The notes under the pieces are model-generated. The model saw only the letters and a list, made by a program, of their open reading frames with translations. It made no database searches and was not told the DNA's origin. A stretch of DNA of 64,000 nt from an uncultured bacterium (GTDB lineage Bacteria; Actinomycetota; Coriobacteriia; Coriobacteriales; Coriobacteriaceae). A program made the translations under genes and the position numbers. Of the stretch, positions 31,277 to 40,487 are shown piece after piece. How positions within the stretch are numbered: position 1 is the first letter of the stretch; every line of letters starts with the position of its first letter. The stretch covers positions 1 through 64,000 of the forward strand of contig CATWBO010000010.1 of NCBI GenBank assembly GCA_958349055.1, in the 5' to 3' direction.

Positions 31277-33835
31277 ATGTTTACTCCGCTTATCACTCAT
31301 GATTCTGACGGCACTGCATTGGCGGCACCCGTTGATGTCGCACGTCGCAACGGTGCCACGTACAAGACGCGCACGATCGACGATCTGCGTATTAAGGACA
31401 ATCGCCTGCGTGCGGCCATCGAGGGCACGGGACACCTGCTGTTTGACGGCGGTATGGGCACCATGTTGCAGGCAGCCGGCATGAAGGCAGGCGCTCTGCC
31501 CGAGCTCCTCAACTTTGAGGAGCCCCAGGTCATCACCGACATCCAGCGCCAGTACGTCGAGGCCGGCTGTGACGTAATCACTGCCAACACCTTTGGCGCC
31601 AACGCCCATAAGCTCGACGGCGCCGCCACCGTGGCAGATGTCTTTGCCGCCGCCGTCGCCTGCGCCCGCGCGGCCGGTGCCCACTATGTCGCCGGCGATA
31701 TCGGCCCCATCGGTGCTCTGCTTCGCCCCCTGGGCACCCTCAGCTTCGACGAGGCCTACGACCTCTTTGCCGAGGAGGTGCGCGCTGGCGTCGCCGCGGG
31801 TGTGGACCTCTTTATTATCGAGACCATGACCGACCTTGCCGAGATCAAGGCGGCCGTCCTCGCCTGCCGCGAAAACTCCGACCTGCCCGTCTTTGCCACC
31901 ATGACCTTTGAGGAAGACGGTCGCACGTTCCTGGGCACAAGCCCCGAGGTGGCCGCCATCACGCTCGACGCCATCGGCGCCGACGTTCTGGGCATCAACT
32001 GCAGTCAGGGCCCGGCCGAGCTCCGAGGACTCGCTGCGCGCATGCTCACCGTTACCGACAAGCCCATCATGGTGCAGGCCAACGCAGGACTGCCCCGCGT
32101 GGACGACGACGGCAACACCGTCTTTGACATCCAGGCCCCCGAGTACGCCAAGGCCGTCGCCGGCATGATCGAGGACGGCGTGAGCGTCGTGGGCGGTTGC
32201 TGCGGCACCACGCCGGCGCACATGGCGGCCTTGCGCACGCTTATCGACAACCACACGCCCAGCCCGCGCCGCCGCAAGCCCAGCATGTCGGTCACGAGCG
32301 CGCAGACGGTCGTAGACCTTCCCTGCGACGGCCACAAAATCGCCGTCATCGGCGAGCGCATCAACCCCACCGGCAAAAAGCGCCTGCAGCAGGCCCTGCG
32401 TGACGGCGACCTGGACTACGTCGTGAGCCAGGGCATCAGCCAGCAGGAACAGGGCGCCGATATCCTGGACGTCAACGTGGGCCTGCCCGAGATCGACGAG
32501 GTCAAGATCATCCAACAGGCGACCGAGCAGCTCCAGGGTTCCACGCTGCTGCCGTTGCAGATCGACTCCACCGACCCCGCAGCCGTCGAGGCCGCCGTGC
32601 GCCGCTACGCCGGCAAGCCCATCATCAACTCGGTCAACGGCAAGCAGCAGATCATGGATGAGATCTTTCCGCTGGTCGCCCACTACGGCACCAACGTCGT
32701 CGGCCTTACGCTCGACGAAGGCGGCATCCCCGATACCGCCGAGGCCCGCTTCGCCATCGCCGAGCGCATCGTGGCCGAGGCCGCCCGCTACGGCATCGGC
32801 CCGGACCGTATCCTCATCGACTGCCTGGTCATGACTGCCTCGACCAATCAACGCCAGGCCGAGCAAATCCTGCGCGCCATGTCCCTGTGCAAGGAGCGCC
32901 TGGGCGTCAAATGCGCGCTCGGCGTGTCGAACATCAGCTTTGGTCTGCCTGCCCGCCCGCTGCTGGGCTCGGTCTTTTTGGCCGCCGCCTTTGGCGCAGG
33001 CCTCGACGCCCCCATCATGAACCCGGGCTCTAAGCGCTTTATGGATACCGTCTACAGCTATCGCGTGCTGAGCGTTGAGGACGAGGGCTCGACCGGATAC
33101 ATCGAGCGCTACGCCGGCTGGACCGATCCGTACAAGATCGCCGCCAACCCGGCAGCGGCTCAGGCTGCATCGAATGATGCCGCGCCTGCCGCGGGCACCG
33201 CCGGCACCGACGGCAACGACGACCCGATTCGTCGCATGGTCGTCTCGGGCCGCAAAGGCGAGATCGCGGCCGAGACCGAGCGCCTGCTGGCAGACCACGA
33301 CGCCATGGACCTCATCAACAATCACTTTATCCCCGCCCTCGACGAGGTTGGCGTCCTCTTTGACCAAGGCAAGTTCTTCTTGCCGCAGCTTATGGCCTCG
33401 GCCGAAGCCGCACGCGTGGGCTTCGACACCATCAAGCGCCTGATGCCCGCCGGCGAGATCGCCGACAAGGGCAAGATCTGCGTGGCCACCGTCAAGGGCG
33501 ACATCCACGATATTGGCAAGAACATCGTCAAAATGCTGCTCGACAACTACGGCTACACCGTCTTTGACCTAGGCCGCGACGTCGACCCGCAAGAGGTGCT
33601 CAAGACCGTGCAGGAGCGTGACATCAAGCTCGTCGGCCTCTCGGCGCTTATGACCACCACGGTCGTCGCCATGGAGGAGACCATCAAGCTGCTCCATGCC
33701 GAGGTGCCGGGCGTCAAGATCATCGTGGGCGGCGCCGTGCTCACCCCCGAATACGCCAAGCAGATCGGCGCGGACTACTACGCCAAGGACGCCGCCGAAA
33801 GCGCGCGCATCGCCGAAGAGGTCTTTGGGCAGTAA
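31277..33835 (+). CDS. metH: Methionine synthase, cobalamin-dependent, lacking reactivation domain
   Basis: Transfers the methyl of 5-methyl-THF through cobalamin to homocysteine. 852 residues versus ~1200 in E. coli. Order: short N-terminal leader (~45 residues), homocysteine barrel with the zinc cysteines in VVGGCCGTTP near 305-312, pterin-binding barrel (AVIGERINPTGKKRL; DILDVNVGLPEIDE), a D/A-rich linker (about 625-650), four-helix cap, and the B12-binding Rossmann domain with the base-off histidine in KGDIHDIGKNIVKMLL (about 741). The missing activation domain is supplied by the gene just upstream. AGGAG precedes the ATG. Confidence 0.96.
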   Translation: MFTPLITHDSDGTALAAPVDVARRNGATYKTRTIDDLRIKDNRLRAAIEGTGHLLFDGGMGTMLQAAGMKAGALPELLNFEEPQVITDIQRQYVEAGCDVITANTFGANAHKLDGAATVADVFAAAVACARAAGAHYVAGDIGPIGALLRPLGTLSFDEAYDLFAEEVRAGVAAGVDLFIIETMTDLAEIKAAVLACRENSDLPVFATMTFEEDGRTFLGTSPEVAAITLDAIGADVLGINCSQGPAELRGLAARMLTVTDKPIMVQANAGLPRVDDDGNTVFDIQAPEYAKAVAGMIEDGVSVVGGCCGTTPAHMAALRTLIDNHTPSPRRRKPSMSVTSAQTVVDLPCDGHKIAVIGERINPTGKKRLQQALRDGDLDYVVSQGISQQEQGADILDVNVGLPEIDEVKIIQQATEQLQGSTLLPLQIDSTDPAAVEAAVRRYAGKPIINSVNGKQQIMDEIFPLVAHYGTNVVGLTLDEGGIPDTAEARFAIAERIVAEAARYGIGPDRILIDCLVMTASTNQRQAEQILRAMSLCKERLGVKCALGVSNISFGLPARPLLGSVFLAAAFGAGLDAPIMNPGSKRFMDTVYSYRVLSVEDEGSTGYIERYAGWTDPYKIAANPAAAQAASNDAAPAAGTAGTDGNDDPIRRMVVSGRKGEIAAETERLLADHDAMDLINNHFIPALDEVGVLFDQGKFFLPQLMASAEAARVGFDTIKRLMPAGEIADKGKICVATVKGDIHDIGKNIVKMLLDNYGYTVFDLGRDVDPQEVLKTVQERDIKLVGLSALMTTTVVAMEETIKLLHAEVPGVKIIVGGAVLTPEYAKQIGADYYAKDAAESARIAEEVFGQ

Positions 33836-33860
33836 CACAACGGAAACAACCGAGCACCAA

Positions 33861-33898
33861 AACGTGCCGCACGCGCCACTTGGCACGTGCGGCACGTT
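33861..33898 (+). terminator. Hairpin after metH
   Basis: 13-bp perfect stem AACGTGCCGCACG (33861-33873) / CGTGCGGCACGTT (33886-33898), 12-base loop, no clear T-run. It may also regulate the following gene, whose ATG is 45 bases on. Confidence 0.55.
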
Positions 33899-33943
33899 AG
33901 AATAGAAAAGGCTATGCTCGTTTTGGCAGATAGGAGCGCAAGG

Positions 33944-35308
33944 ATGGCGATCACGCCCGCAGAAATCGCGGAAACCCGCGGCATGGTTGAGGAACAGAAC
34001 CTCGACATCAGGACCATCACCATGGGTGTTTCGCTCATGGGTTGCGGTGACGAGAACCTCGACCGCATGTGCACGAAGATCTACGACCACGTGACGCACA
34101 CGGCTGAGCATCTGGTCGAGACCGCCGAGAACCTCGAGCGCGAGTACGGTATCCCCATCGTCAACAAGCGCGTCTCCGTCACCCCGGTGGCGCAGATCGC
34201 CGCGTGCTGCAAGGATGAGGACCTCACCCCCATCGCGCATGCCCTCGACCGCGCGGCAGAGACGCTCGGTATCGATTACCTGGGCGGCTTCTCCGCACTC
34301 GTCCAGAAGGGCATCGGCGACGCCGATCGCCGCGTTATCCAGTCCATTCCGCAGGCGCTCGCCACCACGAGCCGTGTCTGCTCCAGCGTCAACGTCGCCA
34401 GCCTGCGCGCCGGCATCAATATGGACGCCGTGCTTATGGCCGCCCAGACCATCATCGATGCCGCTAAACTCACGGCCGACCAGGATTCCGTCGGCGCTTC
34501 CAAGTTTGTCTGCTTTGCCAACATGGTCGAGGACTCCCCGTTTATGGCGGGCGCTGTCCACGGCGGTGGCGAGGCCGACGCCGTCATCAACGTAGGCGTT
34601 TCGGGCCCCGGCGTTATGGCCGCAGCCCTGGAGACGCTGCCCGATTCCGCATCGATGATGGAAGTCGCCGAAAAGATTAAGCAGACCGCCTTTAAGATCA
34701 CCCGTGCCGGCGAGCTCATGAGCCGCGAGGCCGCCCATCGCCTGGGTGTCGAGAAGGGCATCGTCGACCTGTCGCTGGCTCCCACACCCGCCATCGGCGA
34801 CTCCGTCGCGCGCATCCTCGAGATCATCGGCGTGGGCACCTGCGGTGGCCCGGGCACGACCTGCGCGCTCGCCATGCTCAACGATGCCGTCAAGAAGGGC
34901 GGCGTCATGGCCAGTTCCAGCGTGGGCGGTCTCTCCGGCGCTTTCATCCCCGTGTCCGAGGACGCCGGCATGATCGCCGCCGTCGAAGCCGGCGCGCTCT
35001 CGCTCGAGAAGCTCGAGGCCATGACCTGCGTGTGCTCCGTCGGCCTGGACATGATCGCCATCCCCGGCGACACCCCGGTCGAGACCATCGCCGGCATCAT
35101 CGCCGACGAGATGGCCATCGGCGTCATCAACAACAAGACCACGGCCGTCCGCGTGATTCCCGCCATCGGCAAGGGCGTGGGCGACTGCGTCGAGTACGGC
35201 GGCCTGTTCGGCCGTGCGCCCATCATGCCGGTGAACCCCAACGCCGGCACCGTGCTTGCCCATCGCGGTGGACGCTTCCCGGCACCGCTGAACTCGCTGA
35301 AGAACTAG
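33944..35308 (+). CDS. UPF0210/PFL-like (DUF711) family protein
   Basis: 454 residues of the DUF711 family, whose fold resembles pyruvate formate-lyase-like proteins but which lacks a demonstrated activity. Characteristic blocks: MVEEQNLDIRTITMGVSLMG, RVSVTPVAQIAA, GGFSALVQKGIGDADRRVI, ICSSVN-like VCSSVNVASLRAGINMDA, and CVCSVGLDMIAIPGDTP. In many genomes an ACT-domain protein gene lies upstream; none is visible here, where metH precedes. ATG 33944 is chosen for its AGGAGCGCAAGG SD and family fit. Not cotranscribed with metH if the hairpin between them terminates. Confidence 0.9.
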   Translation: MAITPAEIAETRGMVEEQNLDIRTITMGVSLMGCGDENLDRMCTKIYDHVTHTAEHLVETAENLEREYGIPIVNKRVSVTPVAQIAACCKDEDLTPIAHALDRAAETLGIDYLGGFSALVQKGIGDADRRVIQSIPQALATTSRVCSSVNVASLRAGINMDAVLMAAQTIIDAAKLTADQDSVGASKFVCFANMVEDSPFMAGAVHGGGEADAVINVGVSGPGVMAAALETLPDSASMMEVAEKIKQTAFKITRAGELMSREAAHRLGVEKGIVDLSLAPTPAIGDSVARILEIIGVGTCGGPGTTCALAMLNDAVKKGGVMASSSVGGLSGAFIPVSEDAGMIAAVEAGALSLEKLEAMTCVCSVGLDMIAIPGDTPVETIAGIIADEMAIGVINNKTTAVRVIPAIGKGVGDCVEYGGLFGRAPIMPVNPNAGTVLAHRGGRFPAPLNSLKN

Positions 35309-35325
35309 CTGAGGGGTTCGGGCGA

Positions 35326-35459
35326 GGAGCCCCGGGGAGGGCAAATATATAAGGTCGCCTGCTCGGACAGTCCTGACTCGCACGGAGAGCACATTAAGTG
35401 CTCTCCGGCTCGTGCGGAACTCGCGATCGACCTTATATATTTGCCCTCCCCGGGGCTCC
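35326..35459. repeat. 134-bp palindromic element with perfect 32-bp arms
   Basis: Arm 35326-35357 (GGAGCCCCGGGGAGGGC, then AAATATATAAGGTCG) is repeated exactly inverted at 35428-35459. The 70-base interior holds a second perfect hairpin, GGAGAGCAC-ATTAA-GTGCTCTCC (35384-35406), flanked by CGCAC and GTGCG. Same architecture as 57331-57471. Lies 18 bases past the DUF711 stop, where a terminator would be expected. Confidence 0.8.
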
Positions 35460-35624
35460 CGCACAACGGGACCTCGGTTGGGTTCTATCCCTTTGGCAGT
35501 CGCTTCGCTTCTGCCCTACTTTGCTGGTATGGCGGTTTGGCGTTGGAACGGTTCTTTCTGATATATGCTGGTTGCGGCTCTTCTTTTGGGAGGAGTCGCT
35601 TTTTTGTTGCTAGGAGGTTGGCCC

Positions 35625-36512
35625 GTGGTTGATGGGGAGAATCGTTCTGAGCTGCTTTCTGCTGATTGGAATGATGAATGGATGCGTTTGCAGGCTGCTC
35701 GGCATCGGGCTGATGATTCTTTTGAGTGGGATAAGCGGGCTCGGCATTTTCGTCCGTTGGAGACTGCCCCGTATGCTCGGGATTTTATAAAGCTGCTGGC
35801 GCTCCAGCCTGGTGAGTCGGTGCTTGATATGGGGTGCGGGGCTGGGTCGATTGCTATTCCGCTTGCGCAAGACGGGCATCCCGTGATTGCCGCTGATTTT
35901 TCCCCTGCCATGTTGGGCACCCTAGATGCTGGCATTGAGTACTATGGGCTCGAGGACCTAATTACGCCGCTTGAACTTGCTTGGGATGATGATTGGGATT
36001 TGGTTGGACCGGTCGCGAAAACGGTGGATGTTGCCTTTGCCAGTCGGTCGGTTACGACGACCGATCTAAAAGGTGCGCTTGCCAAGCTCGACCGTACGGC
36101 TCGTCGGCGTTGTGCTGTCACGATGGTCGCCAACTCCAGCCCGCGCTATGATCTGCACTTGATGAACGCTATCGGCGCCTCGGTTACCTGCAGCAATGGC
36201 TTTGTGTACGCCTTCAACATCCTCATTCAGATGGGTACGTTGCCGCAGGTTACGTACTTTGAATCGCCGCGTCGCGATACCTTCGATAGCCTTGAGGCAG
36301 GCGTGGCGGATTTTTCCCGTATGCTCGAGCATGGCAACGAGGATAAGATCGACTGCCTGCGCGACTACATCGCTCAACACATGATTGAGAACCCCCATGC
36401 CGGTGAGCCGGGCTCCAAGGGCGTGCCGCAGGGGCGCTATATGCTCGACCATATCCGTAAGGTTCGCTGGGCGTTTATTGCATGGGAACCGGTCTCTGAA
36501 TCCCGCTCGTAG
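35625..36512 (+). CDS. SAM-dependent methyltransferase (class I)
   Basis: 295 residues from GTG 35625, chosen because AGGAGG lies seven bases upstream; the frame is open further 5' (hydrophobic, no similarity). Motif I is SVLDMGCGAGSIAIPLA, motif post-I VIAADFSPAML, as in Rossmann methyltransferases. Central helices carry RDTFDSLEAGVADFSRML and the C-terminus ends VRWAFIAWEPV, a layout shared with uncharacterised methyltransferases of Coriobacteria. Substrate unknown. The first ~400 bases are richer in A/T and in codons such as GAT and TTG than neighbours, hinting at foreign origin or a different expression class. Confidence 0.85.
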   Translation: MVDGENRSELLSADWNDEWMRLQAARHRADDSFEWDKRARHFRPLETAPYARDFIKLLALQPGESVLDMGCGAGSIAIPLAQDGHPVIAADFSPAMLGTLDAGIEYYGLEDLITPLELAWDDDWDLVGPVAKTVDVAFASRSVTTTDLKGALAKLDRTARRRCAVTMVANSSPRYDLHLMNAIGASVTCSNGFVYAFNILIQMGTLPQVTYFESPRRDTFDSLEAGVADFSRMLEHGNEDKIDCLRDYIAQHMIENPHAGEPGSKGVPQGRYMLDHIRKVRWAFIAWEPVSESRS

Positions 36513-36670
36513 CCTGTTCGCAGCCCGCACCGCCCACTCATTCGGCATCCGCATTCTTTTTGAACTGGGCAAACACGCTCCACACCGCGCCGTTCCTGCG
36601 CTATCGTGGGACAGCTCACGTAGATTAAGGCCCCGTCGCGGGGCGCCCCATACATAGAAAGCGAGAACCC

Positions 36671-36970
36671 ATGGCACTGACAGGAGCCCAGGTCAAGCAG
36701 CTTCGCAGCATGGCCCATCACCTCAACCCCGCCATCATCATCGGTAAGTCCGATGTCAACGAGGGCACCGTCGAGCAGACGGTCGCCTACCTGGAGAAGC
36801 ATGAGCTCGTTAAGTGCTCCGTGCTCGATGGCTCCAGCCTTTCCGCCCGCGAGGCCGCCGAAGAGCTCGCTGAGCGTTGCCACGCCGAGGTCGTCCAGGT
36901 CATCGGCCGCAAGTTCTCGCTGTATCGCGAGTCCTCGCGCAAGGACATCGAGAAGATCAAGCTCGTCTAA
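36671..36970 (+). CDS. yhbY: YhbY-type CRM-domain RNA-binding protein
   Basis: 99 residues, one CRM (KH-like) domain associated with 50S subunit assembly: LRSMAHHLNPAIIIGKSDVN, then LEKHELVKCSVLDGSSL and VVQVIGRKFSLYRES, which includes the GxxG-like loop. Full length for the family. GAAAGCGAG precedes the ATG, and a GCCCCG/CGGGGC hairpin lies 30-45 bases upstream. Stands alone with its own terminator. Confidence 0.95.
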   Translation: MALTGAQVKQLRSMAHHLNPAIIIGKSDVNEGTVEQTVAYLEKHELVKCSVLDGSSLSAREAAEELAERCHAEVVQVIGRKFSLYRESSRKDIEKIKLV

Positions 36971-37007
36971 GAGCCAATGATCCGGTGAGCCAACACATAG
37001 CAAGCTT

Positions 37008-37041
37008 ACGGGTGCCCAAGTACTTCGGGCGCCCGTTTTTT
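37008..37041 (+). terminator. Terminator of yhbY
   Basis: ACGGGTGCCC (37008-37017) pairs with GGGCGCCCGT (37027-37036) and runs into TTTTTT, overlapping the stop of the convergent regulator gene. Confidence 0.9.
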
Positions 37042-40039
37042 ATCGCTCGACCAGCACGCGATTGAGCCGCCCCTCCACCAAGCGCTCGTATAGACGCCGC
37101 GTCTCGGGCTCAGGCACACCATTGACCTGTTCCCTCAGATGGTGCATATGCCCACTGTATAGCTCGACGATATCGCGCCTCCGCCCCGCCGCACTGTAGA
37201 CACGCATGGCGCAGCGCACCATATCCTCACGCGCCGTTTCCTGTCGAAGACCCGACTCCGCCAGCCAAATCGCCGACTGCAGATCGTTTTCTTCTAGGGC
37301 GGCATTCGCACCCCGAATCATGCAGTCGATATACTTCGATTCCATAATGCGCCGCATACGTAAAAAGTAGGTGGGATTACAGCCATTGGGAACATACAGC
37401 GGACCGGCATAGAGTTGCTCGATCTTAAGGCACAGCTCGACCAGATGGGGCCCGCGCGCACCCGTGCGATTTCCCAACACCTCACGACTAATCTGATCGA
37501 AGAGCCTCACATCGGTCTTGACGTAATCGCCGTTGAGCCCAATGCATTCATTTTGGATGAGCACGCACGATTTGCCGTCCGGCGTCGGCCCCAAGGCCGA
37601 TCGCAGGCGCGATATCGTCGAGTACAGGTTATTGCGGGCGCTATTGAACTCGGCATGGGGCCATAGCTCCATGGCCAGCGTCTCGCGATCGACCAGCGCA
37701 TCCATGCCCAGCGCAAGCCGCTCGGCAAGCGTTGCCGCTTTCTTGCGGCGCCACATCTTGTCCGTGATGGGAAACCCGTCGCGCTCGGCGCGAAACGCGC
37801 CAAACATGCGAATCTCGATATGATCGATAGTATCGACGGCTTCGACCTCGCCGGCCTGAAACAGGCGCTCACCCTCCCCTTCCAAGTCGTCACGCAGAGA
37901 ATACCGCGATAGTTCGCGCACGGGGAGTTTCTTGCGAATCCTGGTCGCCGGCTCGCCCAGACAATGCATGGCAAGGCGCGCAAAGAGCCGATACGATGGG
38001 TCCAAAATACCTGCACGGTTCATTGACATCCAGGCCGCAAGATCGCTGTCTCGCCCCGCACAGGCCAAGTGGAGCGCCACCATCCAAGCCTCCGCGCCAC
38101 CAACCTGCGTCTGGCTTATATCGAGCAGCTCCGCCTCCTCGCGCACCGAAACCATCGAGGTATTGCGCAGATACGCCGCGCGCTCCAGCAGCAATGCGTT
38201 ATCGCGCATGTACGCAATCGACTCCTCGGCAAGTTTGAGCACTTGGACCGCACGGAACTTTGCATTAACCGGCCGTCCCTCTGCCAGCGACTGCCAGCCT
38301 TCTAGCAACAGACCAAACAGCTGAATCTGGTTGTCGCGCATGCGCACGGCAAAACGATCGAGCTCGTTGAACGCCGCGTCGTCGGTTACCGGCAGGCCGG
38401 AAAGGAGCCGCCGTGCCGCCAACACCATGCGCACCCAGATAGCCATCGCCTTAAGCCCACGTACGTCGAGCGCCTCCCGCACCACCGTCATCTCGTCGTC
38501 GCGCTCGTCGGTTCCCGTAAACGACCCATCGAAGAGCTCCACCAGCATGCTATCGGCCCGTATAACAATCCCCGCAATGTCGAGCTCGCAGTCGTAGGCC
38601 TTGCTCGTTTTGAGCTGCTGAAGAACGCCGCCGTCATCTCCCCGCTCGGTCAGGCAGCGCTTGACCTCGATATGCGCAGACAACATATCGAGTGCGGTAT
38701 GGGATGTCTCAATTTCTGGCACTGCCAGGTTCGTAGGAAGCCCAAGCCCGTTGTCCCCATAGCAAACAGCCGTCAGTGTCTGGGCCACCCTCCATGAAAC
38801 AGGGTCTATTTCGCAGGCCGCCCGTTCGCCCCCGCGCTCGATGACCGATGCCATATAGCGAGCGAGCTTTGTATTGGACACGCTGACCGCTGCCAAATAC
38901 ACGCCAAGCGCCTCGGCAGGCGTTGGCTCTGGAGCCGGATCGTCGGCATCGATCGTGCCCAGCGCTGCTCGGCAGATATCGGCCCCGTGCCCCGTCAGAG
39001 CCAGATCGACCCCATACTGCCCAGCAAGTTCAAGGACCGCTTCACGGTCCAAAAAGGCGTCCGCCAGGCCCATCGCCGCATCGCATCGGCCCGCCTTAAG
39101 CAAAATCCGGGCCGCCCTCGGAACAAGTTCGGGGCGAACCTCGGCCACCAACTTACGCAAACGCAAGCGTCCGTTGTCCTCCGTGCCCAGACACGTAAAA
39201 CTTCGCTCGGCGGGATCCAAGCCAAAGATCGGGTAGTCGCGCACAAAGTAGGACTGGTCGACCATCGACAGCCTCACCCCACAAGCCTCGAGTTCTGCGA
39301 TATTGCCCTCGCCCATCAAAATCATGAGACATGCCACGCAAAACAGTGCATTATTGTCGAGCGAGGCCAGATCGACAAGTGCCGCGCCATATACGTTGAC
39401 AATCTCGTTTTCGAGCAGACCGGCTACGTCGCCTTGGCCATACAGACCCGTCTGCAATGCCGAAACGAGCTCGGGCACGCCCTGCGTGAGCTGATAAAAG
39501 TCGAGCGATGTGCTGATCGAAAACGCCGATGCCCACGCCGAATACTCATAGGCATGCACCTTGAGCATCTGCGCATTGATCTTAACCGAATCGCCCAGCC
39601 CATGAATCAGCTGACGATTTGAAGGACGGCAGGAGATAAAGACCCCTACCCCCATGGCGCGCAGGCCGCGAATCCTGTCGATGAGGTCTTCGGTATCGTG
39701 CTGATCGAGGTTTGGCACATTATCAATCGCGATAAGGGAGTGCGGTTTGTCTTTGAGTTCTTCGGTGACCACCTCGAGCTGCATAAACACCTCGCGCCCA
39801 GTGGCGCGATCGGCCTCGATAATCCGCACGGGGCCTCGCGTCGGGTCGCATTTAACCTCATGGGTGTACTGCAGCAGCACCGAGGTCTTCCCAAACCCGT
39901 CGGGCGCATAAAGAACCACGATGCCGGCCTTTCGGCCCTTGGCGATAAGCTCATTCATCAAGCGTTCGCGTCGCACCATATAGCCTCCGCCCAGCGGCAT
40001 CAGCTCAAGGTCGTCTATACTGCCCAAATCGTTTACCAT
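37040..40039 (-). CDS. Large STAND-type ATPase regulator with winged-helix and BTAD domains
   Basis: 999 residues. N-terminus: P-loop VVLYAPDGFGKTSVLLQY (about 40-57), Walker B-like SLIAIDNVPNLD, and the sensor VFISCRPSNRQ, as in MalT/LAL and AfsR-like NTPases. Middle ~500 residues are helical repeats. Near 738-825 an OmpR-type winged helix (IEIRMFGAFRAERDGFPITD...SARNNLYSTISRLRSALG), then a bacterial transcriptional activation domain (ENDLQSAIWLAESGLRQETA) to the end. The order NTPase-repeats-wHTH-BTAD is an inverted SARP layout (AfsR has wHTH-BTAD first). Targets unknown; nagB is next upstream but on the same strand and separated by 448 bases. Confidence 0.85.
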   Translation of the reverse strand: MVNDLGSIDDLELMPLGGGYMVRRERLMNELIAKGRKAGIVVLYAPDGFGKTSVLLQYTHEVKCDPTRGPVRIIEADRATGREVFMQLEVVTEELKDKPHSLIAIDNVPNLDQHDTEDLIDRIRGLRAMGVGVFISCRPSNRQLIHGLGDSVKINAQMLKVHAYEYSAWASAFSISTSLDFYQLTQGVPELVSALQTGLYGQGDVAGLLENEIVNVYGAALVDLASLDNNALFCVACLMILMGEGNIAELEACGVRLSMVDQSYFVRDYPIFGLDPAERSFTCLGTEDNGRLRLRKLVAEVRPELVPRAARILLKAGRCDAAMGLADAFLDREAVLELAGQYGVDLALTGHGADICRAALGTIDADDPAPEPTPAEALGVYLAAVSVSNTKLARYMASVIERGGERAACEIDPVSWRVAQTLTAVCYGDNGLGLPTNLAVPEIETSHTALDMLSAHIEVKRCLTERGDDGGVLQQLKTSKAYDCELDIAGIVIRADSMLVELFDGSFTGTDERDDEMTVVREALDVRGLKAMAIWVRMVLAARRLLSGLPVTDDAAFNELDRFAVRMRDNQIQLFGLLLEGWQSLAEGRPVNAKFRAVQVLKLAEESIAYMRDNALLLERAAYLRNTSMVSVREEAELLDISQTQVGGAEAWMVALHLACAGRDSDLAAWMSMNRAGILDPSYRLFARLAMHCLGEPATRIRKKLPVRELSRYSLRDDLEGEGERLFQAGEVEAVDTIDHIEIRMFGAFRAERDGFPITDKMWRRKKAATLAERLALGMDALVDRETLAMELWPHAEFNSARNNLYSTISRLRSALGPTPDGKSCVLIQNECIGLNGDYVKTDVRLFDQISREVLGNRTGARGPHLVELCLKIEQLYAGPLYVPNGCNPTYFLRMRRIMESKYIDCMIRGANAALEENDLQSAIWLAESGLRQETAREDMVRCAMRVYSAAGRRRDIVELYSGHMHHLREQVNGVPEPETRRLYERLVEGRLNRVLVER

Positions 40040-40430
40040 GCCCGCTCCTCAAATCGACCGTATGGACACTGTAACCGCAAGACCATACAAGCCGCGCTAT
40101 GAATAGAGCGACCTTGTGTTCTAGGTTGTCTTTTGGTACGCAAGCGGCAAGTTTTTGTACAGCGAGGGCCGATTGTTATTAATCCCCCGACTAATCGGTC
40201 TTTAAGCAGGTAAATGAGCTTGTCAGCTTGTCCCATCTAAGCGGCAGTGTAACGCAAATGAACAAGGTTCAGCTATGTCATTCAACTCGCCTAGCACCCG
40301 CTACCGTCTACGACCTTTTAGTGGCATTATTGCATAGAATCTGGTATGGAATGAATCAAGCTGTTTGACATCCGGCATTCGTCAAGCTTGCGGCAAGATT
40401 TTGGTCAAGCGGGCGGAAAGGGATAACAAA
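40040..40430. other. Intergenic region upstream of the STAND regulator
   Basis: No gene seen. It must hold the regulator's promoter. AT-richer than average around 40150-40350, with a CAAGCTGTTTGAC / GTCAAGCTTG imperfect dyad at about 40359-40390. Confidence 0.45.
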
Positions 40431-40455
40431 AAGGCCCCCGCAAAGCGGAGGCCTT
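40431..40455 (-). terminator. Terminator of nagB
   Basis: AAGGCCCCCGC/GCGGAGGCCTT with AAA loop; minus-strand exit reads TTTTTGTTATCC. Confidence 0.85.
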
Positions 40456-40487
40456 AGGCAAGGCTATATCGAGGTGCAGGATTCGCG

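Noticed and set aside
30758..33508. 916-codon open frame antisense to metH
   Set aside because: High-GC third-position bias in metH creates long mirror frames; the translation has no family features. Same for the long frames antisense to guaA (12579-14507), glnN (27206-29230), the ABC gene (54302-55933), gatB (57257-59263) and the DUF711 gene (33569-35464).
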